From NCBI GenBank assembly GCA_029717555.1, contig JAMDHS010000046.1:62001-126000 (forward strand): a stretch of 64,000 bases of DNA, written 5' to 3'. The DNA is from Peribolospora baueri. Its lineage: Eukaryota; Basidiomycota; Peribolosporomycetes; Peribolosporales; Peribolosporaceae. A program made the position numbers and the translations under genes. The notes below the pieces were generated by a model. That model was not told the origin of the DNA, searched no databases, and worked only from the letters and a program-made list of their open reading frames with translations. Shown piece by piece: positions 48,113 through 56,847 of the stretch (position 1 is the first letter of the stretch; each line of letters begins with the position of its first letter).

Positions 48113-49667
48113 ATGAAGTTGTCTTTCTCCTCCGCCCTCATCGGCCTCGGCCTCTCTACCTTCCTCGTCTCCGCCGTCCCCGTCCCTGCCCCGGTAGCCA
48201 TTGAGGCTGTTGTACGCGGCAGCGACGTCGTAGTCCGCGGCTTCGGCGAGGCCTCCTTCCCTGCCTTGCTCGACGAGCGCGCTGCCAAGAAGAACGCCAC
48301 TGCGGCCGCCGGTGCCGCGAAGAAGAAGAAGAAGGCTGCCGCCGCCGCTAAAAAGAAGAAGGCCGCCGCTGCTAAGAAGAATAAGAATAAGAACACCGCT
48401 GGTGTCGCCAACGCCGCCAACTCGACAACTGCTGGCACCGCCGCCGCCGCCAATGCCGCCAACTCGACGACCGCCGTCGCGGCCAACGCCGCCAATGCCG
48501 CCAACTCTACGGCCGCCGTCGCAGCCGACACCGCCAATGCCGCCAACTCGACGATGGCCACAGCTGCCAGTGCCGCCGACAGCGCTGATGCTGTCGACTC
48601 GACCACGACCGCGGACACCGCTGATGCGAATGCCGCCGGGGCCTCCGGGGCCACCGCTCGTGGCTTCGACGACGATGCCGCCCCCCTTGAGGAGCGCGCC
48701 AAAGCCGAGGCTGCTAAGAAGAAGAAGAAGGCCGCCGCCGCCGCCAAGCCTGCCAAGAAGAAGAAGAAGGCCGCCGCGGCAGCTAAGGCCTCCCCCACTG
48801 CCGCTACCGCCGCGGTCACTGCCGCCGCCCGCAGCTTCGAAGACGATACCGGCCTCGGATTGCTTGAGGAGCGCGCCGCCGCAGGTGCGGCCGCTGCGAA
48901 AAAGAAGGCGGCCGCTGCGAAGAAGAAGGCAGCCGCCGCTGCTGCTGCCAAGAAGAAAGCTAAGGGCAAGAACGCGGGTGGTGGGGCTGCCGCTGCTGCC
49001 ACCACGACCGCTGCTGCCAGCATTGCCAATGCCAACAACAACAATGGTGCTGCTGCTGCTGCCGGTGAGATGAATGCGTCGGAAAGACGAGTGCTAGAGT
49101 TGGGAGGTTGCCGGTGGACGCCTTTATCTTACGAGGCTGACAAGGCTGACGCCTCGTGACTGTCAACCGCTTGTCTTGTCACCCGCCACGTCTCACAGCT
49201 GCCCGGTCCTCGGCTGCCGCCGTCGAGGCCGCCTCCATCTCAGCCTTCCAGGCCTCTCTCAAGGCCTCTGGCCAAGAGGTCTCCGCTGTCGTGAGTTGAC
49301 GTTGGCCTCTCTGGAAACCTCAAATGGGGTTTTTTGGAGCGCTACGTTTGCATCATTTTAAAGCTGTTGTGCCTGACCGAGCACTTCCATTCCTCAGGCT
49401 CAAGACGTGAGCCAAGAGAACAAGGCCAATGCTAGTGAGCATCCTTTCTGGCATGGAGTGATACCGAGGCAGAAAGACGACGACGTCACGCGGGGAGACG
49501 ACACGACAGTCTGACTTTAACCCCACCCCTTTTTTCCTCCTTCTCACCGCTCGCAACGCCTGTTCTTCTTCAAAGGTGCCGACCTCGCCTTCGCCGCCGG
49601 CCAGAAACGCAACGGGAACGGCGTGCTCCGTCGTGCTCCCGCTCCCACACCTGCGCCTCGTGCTTGA
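48113..49667 (+). CDS. Secreted Lys/Ala-rich repeat protein with (D/E)ER-Ala sites (KEP-like)
   Basis: Predicted secreted protein of about 370 residues in four exons. Signal peptide: LSFSSALIGLGLSTFLVSA. Three imperfect modules each have an aromatic-acidic header, an (L)(D/E)ER-Ala site and then Ala/Lys stretches. They are VRGFGEASFPALLDERA (R56), ARGFDDDAAPLEERA (R195) and ARSFEDDTGLGLLEERA (R254), followed by runs such as AKKKKKAAAAAKKKKAAAA. Between modules 1 and 2 lie four NST glycosylation sequons in AANAANST-type repeats. The exon 1 donor is the GTGAGA at about 49068, and downstream exons add ARSSAAAVEAASISAFQASL, AQDVSQENKANAS and ADLAFAAGQKRNGNGVLRR, ending APRA at 49667. A KR pair occurs there. 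The layout resembles Kex2-processed fungal repeat proteins. No homologue was recognised, so peptide or antimicrobial roles are conjecture. Confidence 0.7.
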
Positions 49668-50352
49668 TGTTGAGTGTCTGCGTAAGTTACGACGGCGTCG
49701 TCATAGGTAAAGGGAAGGGTGGGTGAGTCAAAGGGTTCGCTCCAGCGCGCAACCGTTGCGTTCGGACCTGCCACAGTCCAGAACTCTTTGTGACCAAAGT
49801 GTGTTGCTACATACACATGCAATATAGGTGGCCAGGTCCGTGTGGAAGTGGCGTAGGAGCGACTTCCGACGGCATAGCAAAGAATTCGACTCGGCGACGC
49901 GAGTAGCGTATGTCCGTTCATATATGAGACGGACATTTGATTTCCCCACCCGCCCGTTTCGCAAATTCTTGCCAGTGGATTGGTTGGGACCGATGGAGAG
50001 GCCGGAAGAGCGACGTCGCATAGTGACCCACCACTCTGTCTTTCCCATATTCACGTTAAGGTCGATCTGTATCTATTCCGCAGGTCCAACCCACATCACT
50101 GACTGGCCTTGCTCCGTCTCCGTCACCGATTCAATTAATCCCCGGAGAACGATCCCCACTTCGCCCAACCACCCCAATTCCTCCTTCGCACCCAACCCCA
50201 TCCTCGCCCCGCTCCGCTGACCGCCTCACTTCCACAAAGACTCCACGCATACACCCTGGCCCACTCCATCCCATCCTCCATTTCAACCCCCTTCCATCTT
50301 CCCCTCCTCCCACCGCTCTTGAATCACGTTCATCCGCTTTCGTTCGCAGTGT
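49668..50352. other. Convergent intergenic region between two secreted-protein genes
   Basis: 685 bp between the convergent Lys/Ala-rich and His/Pro-rich genes. Composition is mixed, with a CCAC/CCCC-rich segment at 50140-50320. No gene was recognised. Confidence 0.35.
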
Positions 50353-50829
50353 CTAATCGTCGTCGAAGGTGCCGCCGGGCGCGTTGCGGCCGTAGTCGTG
50401 AGGGCCGATCGGGCCTTCGTGGATCGGGTGGAGAGGCATGATCGGCAGGTTGGCTGGGCGATGGGATTGGGGTTCGGCATGGGGCTGGAGATGGGCATGG
50501 GTTAGGGGACGCCCACGGGGTTGGAACCGGGCACGGGCAGAGCGCAGATGGGCCGCCATCGGGTGCCCAGGCGGGTGAGCGGCAGGGACGGGAGCGTGTG
50601 GGTCGTGAGAAGCAAGCGGAGGGTCCCTGATCGAGCCGGTTGACTTGGACAAGTCGTGGTTGTTCTGCGCGCCATGGTGGGGTGTTTCGATCTTTTGCAA
50701 GACGGACGTTTTTATCCTGGCCGAAGGCAACGGAAGCGGGAGCGGGCTTGCCTGGGAGCGAGGGAAGGAAGCGATGGCCAGGATGGCGGTCAGGATGGCT
50801 GAAAACTGGATTGTGAGCTGGAACTTCAT
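50353..50829 (-). CDS. Small secreted His/Pro-rich protein
   Basis: Single-exon gene for 158 residues. Met at 50829 opens a signal peptide (MKFQLTIQFSAILTAILAIA ending near SQA). The mature chain is rich in His, Pro and Arg, with pieces such as HHGAQNNHD, DPHAPVPAAHPPGHPMAAH, LTHAHLQPHAEPQSHRP and MPLHPIHEGPIGPHDY, and an acidic TFDDD end. There are no cysteines after the signal. The His/Pro pattern could bind metal ions, but this is inference. No family is recognised. A small size, a clear signal peptide and low-complexity composition make it effector-like in form. It is convergent with the Lys/Ala-rich secreted protein gene. Confidence 0.7.
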   Translation of the reverse strand: MKFQLTIQFSAILTAILAIASFPRSQASPLPLPLPSARIKTSVLQKIETPHHGAQNNHDLSKSTGSIRDPPLASHDPHAPVPAAHPPGHPMAAHLRSARARFQPRGRPLTHAHLQPHAEPQSHRPANLPIMPLHPIHEGPIGPHDYGRNAPGGTFDDD

Positions 50830-51291
50830 GGTAGGGCGAGCGAGCGAAGGTGAGATGCTGGACAAGTAGCTGAGGGGAGGACGAGGAGAGAGAGTCATTG
50901 GATTATATCCTGGAGATGGCCACGACGAAGAAGGAGACATCAGTTTACACATGGAACGAAGTCCGTCCGAATCCGGCTCGGATCGACTTTGAGGGAAGGG
51001 CTGCACGAAAAGAGAAAGAAAAAGAAAAAAAGGCCGTAAAACGCTGGGCGATATTCCTGGAGCGTCAAAAAGGTCAATCTTTGTTCTCGATGCGTTCTAC
51101 TGAACGCGCGGCATTGGAAAGAAAGTTCAGATCGGCTCGACTCGAAGCGGAAGGAATATGACGGTAGACGAAGCGAGAAGATACGAAAGACACCGCGAGC
51201 CAGCGGATCCCTTCACAACGGACAACAGGCAACGCCAACAAAATCTGCATTCTGCATCTGCACCCGAAAGGCAAGACAAGCGCGGCGAGGA
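50830..51291. other. Intergenic region (His/Pro-rich gene promoter)
   Basis: 462 bp. The upstream region of the secreted-protein gene has an A/G-rich GAGAAAGAAAAAGAAAAAAAG tract near 51010-51031. The TAF4 3' end lies at 51292. Nothing else was seen. Confidence 0.35.
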
Positions 51292-53243
51292 CTAGGTTGG
51301 CCTAGCTGACGTTGCACTGCCGCCCCCGCTCCCCATGGTCGCTGAAGGTGGAGGTGGGGGAGGGGCCGGCGGGGCTGCCGTGGATCGTGGAGTAAAAGGC
51401 GCCGGGTATCCACCTCTCGGAGTAGCGGGTGAGGGTGCACCCCCTCTCGGCCCAGTGGACGAGTACATGGGCGTCCTTGCCGTCGACGGCGGGCCGTGTG
51501 CGGCGGGAGGAAACGTAACGAGTTTGACCTCTGGTCTCACTCCCGACCTGGCCCTATACAACGCCCTCTGTCCCGCCCCCCGCCCCGCGCCGCCTTTGGC
51601 CTCCGCCTCGAGCACGAACAAGGCATCTCGCATCGTCACCGTCCGCTCTGCCTTCCCGACCCCCATGCCGCTCCGGCCTCGGTTCCCAGGGTCGAGCTCA
51701 CCTTCCGCCCCGCTGCCACCGCCGAGGCCGGAAGGAGCGAGGGCGCGAGCCCAAGGGTTCGCAGAGGATGGAGGTTTGCCAGAAGCGGGCGTGTTTCTTA
51801 GCGAGGAGGACGAGGCGAAGCCGGCTTGCGGGGCAAATTTGGGTTTTGGCAGTGCACTCGTCGGCGTTCCGGGCGTCGCCGGCGGCTGCTGCTGATCCTC
51901 TCCGACAGCCTTTTCCCCCCCCGCCACCAGCGGAGGACCCAGCTTGGACCTGTTCGCCAAGGGACTGCCCGTCCCCAATGGCCCTCCCCCACCACCCATC
52001 CCACCCCCCATCATCCAGCTGTACTTCAGCTGGCCGCCGGCAGAGCGCAGAGCGCGCTGGTCAGACTGGCGCTTAAGGACGTCCTCGCTCATGTTCTTCG
52101 GGCCCATTCGCTTCTTCTTCGACGGCGGTGGCCCACTTCCTCGCCCACCTGTGCCGCCCCCCGTTTCACTCCCCAGTCCTCCCGGCGTGGCCAGACCAGC
52201 CGAAGCGGGCCCGTTGGCCCCAGGTTCCGCTCCGTCGGCTCTGAGCGCGCCATCGACATCAGCAGCGGCGGCACCTTGGCTCTCCAATCTCTCCCTCTCC
52301 GTTCTGGCCCTTCGTGCCCTCGCCTCTTCCTCCCTCTCGACCTTTTCGAGCGCGCGGAGTTGCTTCGCGGGGTCGCTGATGAGCACCTCGTGATACATGG
52401 GCGTTTGCGCCTCGTCCCCGTACGTGGGAGGAGGATGGAGATGTGATGCAAAAGCGGAGGCGGCGTACGAGAGCGCGGGCGTGGGCGGGAGGGTGTGGTT
52501 GAGGGAGGAGGCGCGATGTCGGGAGGCGAGGACCATGGATTCGACCAGATTGCGCAATCGGTCATGCACAGCGAGGCCGAGATAGGCAAGGAAATCGGGA
52601 GAGACGGAGGGCAAGGAATATTTTAACGCTTGGTTGAAGAGAGGTTGGAGATGGACCGAGGATGGAGCGAGGCGGGACGGCACGGGGGGAGAGAAGAGCG
52701 TTGGCGTCAGCGGATAGCAAGGGAGGAAGGATAGAGAGAGCAAGAGGAAGTGGAGGATAAGCTCACCAATTTGGCGCACCTTCTCCCTCAAATAGAGCTC
52801 CTGCAAAAAGTCCTGCTTCCGACTACGATCCAGGTAAGGCGGCACGGTCGTGGGTAGCAGGTAGGCATCGGAGGCCGCGCCTTCGTGGGCTTGGGCTGCG
52901 AATGCCTCTTCTTCCGCCTGTTTGTGTGGGGAGTTTGAGGGTTGATGGATGGAGAAGAGGGCGGAGCGCGATGGGTGAACGCGAAAAGGCGCCGAGAGAT
53001 TGATGGAAGAGTGAGGTAGGGTGAGTGGGCGATAAAGAAGTGAGACGGTAAGCGGAGAAAGCAGACTGACCCTGAGATCGACGCCGGAGCTGCCAACGGC
53101 ATCCATGAGATCCCCCACATCTGTCCTCTGCTCTTGCACTGCCGTCGACGTGGATGGCGGCGTGTCCCTGGAGGGAGAAGAGGAGACGAGGACGACGGTG
53201 AGCGCGCGCCGGTCGTCTTACGGCGGCGTGGGCTCACTCACAT
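51292..53243 (-). CDS. TAF4: TFIID subunit TAF4 (start codon apparently split by an intron)
   Basis: TAF4 family component of TFIID, which pairs with TAF12 through a histone-fold-like domain. The N-terminal signature is DAVGSSGVDLR followed after an intron by AEEEAFAAQAHEGA, then YLDRSRKQDFLQELYLREKV. The fold segment is FLAYLGLAVHDRLRNLVESM and VLASRHR, as in the TAF4 C-terminal domain. A long Lys/Glu helix (RALEKVEREEEARARRART), a Gly/Pro-rich spacer, KKKRMGPKNMSEDVLKRQSD and a late TVTMRDALFVLEAEA helix close the domain. The tail is low-complexity Pro/Gly. Upstream, the coding frame continues to an acceptor at 53168. Joining it to the donor at 53241 makes an ATG from AT (53243-53242) and G (53167). 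An alternative start is the internal Met in LMDAVG. The conserved N-terminus itself is firm. Confidence 0.9.
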
Positions 53244-53645
53244 GTTTGATCAAGGGTATCAGGCGCCGTGTGAGAAGACAAGAGAAGCGTGGGGGGGATG
53301 GAGGAGTGAAGTGGAGTCGTGAATGGTGGTCAGAGGTCGCGATGAGAGCGTCGCTCCTCGTCGTCGTCCGTCGTCGATGGTTCTGCGCGAGGGCGATCGG
53401 TGGGCTCGAGCCGCAGCAGCTGCGTAACGAAGGTCGGCCGCCGATCGGTCGCGCGCAACGTCGCACCAAATCCTCATCCATCGACATATACCCTGCCCTG
53501 CTCGCAGCGTCCTCTCCGCCGCTCCACATACCGTCGCTTTCTGCAACTGGGCATGCTCTGGACGAGTGGTTTTGCTTATACTACCAAAAGCATATGTAAT
53601 AAGAACCGGCAATTTGCGTTCGTCTCGATCGTCCGCTTCGTCCGT
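53244..53645. promoter_or_regulatory. TAF4 upstream region / METTL4 3' flank
   Basis: 402 bp between two tandem minus-strand genes, presumably holding the TAF4 promoter and 5' UTR. No TATA box was recognised. Confidence 0.35.
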
Positions 53646-56335
53646 CTACACTGTTCTGGACGATTCGTCCGACTCGGACGGACTCGTCTCCGTCCAGCCC
53701 ACTCCCACCTCCTGGAACCTCAGCACCTCGTCGCCCACACTGATCCAATACCCTCCCTTTTCCATTTCTTCTCTCTCCCCTTCCCCACTGCCGGTGCGGC
53801 AGGCCATCTCGTCCCGCTTCCCCGTCTCCTCGGGAGCACATTGGAGATGGCGCCGAGCGGCGGGACCTGCGCACAGGTTGCGCGCAAAAAGCTCCAGTAC
53901 GTTCGGCGATCGTGACTTGCCACTCCTGCTCCGGCCCCGGCCGGACGAGGGAAATGGGCGGGGGAGGTAGGGCAAAATAAGGTCTGTCGTTGGAGAAGAG
54001 GAGATGGCATAGCGCAGAGGAGGACGATGCGATGCGGGGTGTGGTGATAGTCAGCAACGGCGGTGGTGCGAGTGATGCGCTCGTGTGGCTAACCCCGTTC
54101 GATCATTGATAGACTTCACCCTGCGAAAGAAAGAAAAGGTCGCGCTCACCGTAGACGTCGGGCTTTCGAGAATGCCCGATCGGGACGCTCATGAACGCTT
54201 TCGTCTCCGGCGGTTCTTCCCACTCTTCTTCGTCGTCTTCGTTGTCCTCCTCCCCTAGGTCGTCTCCTCGGTCTTTGGCTGTCGGCTTCTTCCCTTTCTC
54301 TCGCTGCCATACGTGGCTCCAGCATGTTTGCTCCAAGTCTCGATTCAGGGTCGGCCCGGGCCACCTGCCCAATATGAGCACCTCGTAAGGCTTCCGATGG
54401 GCGTTGTGAACGGAGAACACGGGCAACCCGCCAAGTTTGGCGCTGTCCTTCTCGTCCTTCTCCTCCGAGGGATCAGCCGCCACTTCGGCGCCAGAAGTGA
54501 TCTTGATCCATGTCCAGCACGCCACGGGCTCGATGCCCCATGCGGGGAGGAGCTTTCGGAGGACGAAGAGTTGATGTTTGGGCTGGAGGTAGACGCGTCG
54601 TGTTTCGGATAAGGAACAAGAAGAATTTGGTCGGTTTCGTCGAACAACGCGCAGAAAAGGAAAGGATCTAGGAAAAGGCGCACCCACCGCGTTTGTTACC
54701 CAAACGCCCACCAACGCGCCCTTCTTCACCCTGCCCTCACACAGCAAGGGCTTGACGGGCAATTTAAAGAGGTCGTACAAGTCTGGAAGCGTGCTGTAGG
54801 CAGATGTTTTTCGAGCGCGTTTGGCCGAGCGGCTGAAGTAGGGTGGGTCTAAGAGGATAGCCGAAAGGGGTCCTGTTTCGTCTTGCAGAAGACGGATGAA
54901 CACATGTCAATGCGAGAGCGACCGAGAAGAAGATGGTCGATCCACTCACCTAGTAATGACTCGAGTGCACTCCATCCTTCGCCGCCTCCCTCTCCCATAC
55001 CCGTACCGGATTTTTTCCCCCAATATCGCTTCCTGCCTCTTCCAACGGGCAATGCCCCCGTGGCTGTCGCGGGTCTCTCTGCAAATAGATCGGTAAAGAC
55101 GAACGCGGAACGCGGCGGGATGAGGAAGCGGTGTGAAGGCGCTGCTTGAATCGAGCCGCCGGTCGAAGAAGCGTCGTGCAGATCGGGAGCCTCGACGGTG
55201 AGCGAGGTACTTTGAGAAAGAGATGAGTGCATAAAGGTGCGGTGGAAAAGACTGCGTAGAGAAAGAGCTGGCTCGGTGGAAGGCGGGTCGAACCCGACTA
55301 TGCATGCGGGCAGAGCATTTGTTCATCTCAGCCGGATACAGAGAACGACGAATCCCTGGAACCATTGAACTCACAGTCAAACGCTTTCGGTAGTTCATTA
55401 TCCTCACTGTTTGTGGCGCCGAACTTTTCCCTGATCCTTCTCTCCTCCCTCATTTGATTTGCGAGGAGAGATTGCCAGGCGGCGGTGTCCAAATGGACGT
55501 TTCCACGCTCCTGTTCCGGGAATTTATCAGAACGTATAAGTGCGGACGGAGACAGCTCCGCTCCATCCCCGTTTTCACGCTGGGACAACTCTCCGACGAC
55601 TCCCCAACTGTGGGGATCCAAGGAGACCCGCAAGCGCCCTGTTGCTCGCTCATCCCACCACCGAAGAGGAGCACGCTGGCATCGGCTACCGATGAAACCT
55701 TGCTCATCTCCGCAGCCTCTGCCGATCCCCGTCCTTTTTCGCCACCCAGCAATCCAAGCGCTTCTGAGTGCTGCGTGTGCAGCCAAAAGCATGGCGGGGT
55801 CGGTTGCGCGCCGCAAGAGCTCGAGCTTATCAGGCGTCGCCCCTATCCGGACTTCCGTGGCATTGTGTGTCGACGAGTCGGCCAGGGCAGAGAATGTCGG
55901 ACGCTCTTCCTTCCGCGACTGGTCGGAAGAAGCAACACCTTTGGAGCCTTTCGTTCTCTTCCTTCGCTGGTCGCTTCCACGTCCATCTCGTCCTTCGTCA
56001 TCGTCTCCCCATTCCTCCCCGGCACCATCGGTCTGCGACGAATCCACCGAAGCGGGGTCACTGACGCGACTCGAGTCCCAAGGTTGAGCTGGAGGCCACT
56101 TGCGGAGTAGCATAACATATTGCAGGGGTGCATGTATGAGTTGTGTCGAGAATGGGTCGAGGAGGTGGATGGGAGTTGCTGCTGACGCTCTTGCAGGGCC
56201 ACCGAAAGTTGGAGAGACGGGCGCGCTGCTGGTGCCGGCGCTGTACGCCGATGAAGGCTCTCGCCCCCCGAAGAGGGTAAGAAGGACGGAGCCGCCGCTT
56301 CTGGTTCCGTGTGAGCCCACACGTGCGTGCTCCAT
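53646..56335 (-). CDS. METTL4: METTL4-like MT-A70 adenine-N6 methyltransferase with DPPY motif
   Basis: METTL4-group member of the MT-A70 family, which methylates adenine N6 in DNA, snRNA or mitochondrial targets in other organisms. The long N-terminal exon (56335 down to about 55380) ends LPKAFD. A donor TGTGAGT and an acceptor GAGCCAG join to SLSLRSLFHRTFMHSS. HRFLIPPRSAFVFTD, a METTL4 signature, follows. The catalytic exon has AILLDPPYFSRSAKRARK, with DPPY at 54838-54849 where METTL3/METTL4 have DPPW. WVTNA, PAWGIEPVACWTWIKITSG, HRKPYEVLILGRWPG and SVPIGHSRKPDVY come next. The final block is SPNVLELFARNL and GYWISVGDEVLRFQ. These match METTL4 closely. An acidic insert (EEDNEDDEEEWEE) is extra. 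Roughly 700-750 residues, longer than human METTL4. The Met at 56335 is the best start. Activity is likely but the Tyr change needs testing. Confidence 0.88.
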
Positions 56336-56847
56336 GTACTGAACGATGTCAAGCTGGTCGTTTCATTCAACTCGAGTCGAGCGAGGATGAATGCATGACA
56401 TCAAGAGCGAAACTTCCCTGCGCTTGGGCCACCGATCGAAGCTGCGGCCAGCGACGAGCTCATCTTCGGGGAAAGACGGGCATTGGCGGCATAAAGGCCG
56501 GCTCTGTACGGGCGAAGAGAAGATCGGAGGTGAGAAGCGGACCGTCTTGACCACCTCACCTCGTCCCTTCACCCTTCCACCTTCCCTCCAGCGCCCCCCG
56601 TCCGGCGTAACGACTCGGTTTGGCGTGGCTGTCAAGGCGCGTGCAATAATCCCGCTGGGAAAGCACGTCTAAGCTGAGGAGCATTTGGGCAGGGCTCGCC
56701 GGGCTCGAGGAAGTGAGTTGCTTCCACCGTCTTCTTCTCCAGCACGGCACGTCCAACACCGTGCGTGCATCGGTCAGGTCGCCTACAAAACGACAGACGC
56801 ATTGACCATACCTCTCCTTCTTTCCTCTTCAGTGCCATGACGTATTC
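56336..56847. promoter_or_regulatory. Divergent intergenic region (METTL4 / PPR gene)
   Basis: 512 bp of shared upstream sequence. A minus-strand frame across 56557-56886 has an ATG and reads CRRPDRCTHGVGRAVLEKKT, but it shows no known motif and overlaps the PPR start, so it is not called as a gene. Confidence 0.4.

Noticed and set aside
48016-49044. 342-codon minus-strand Ala/Phe/Leu-rich ORF
   Set aside because: Antisense of the Lys/Ala-rich secreted protein; it arises from GCC/AAG repetition.
55240-55330. GGTTCGACCC-like segment on the minus strand, checked as tRNA
   Set aside because: T-loop-like core only; no matching acceptor or anticodon stems, and it lies within the METTL4 gene.
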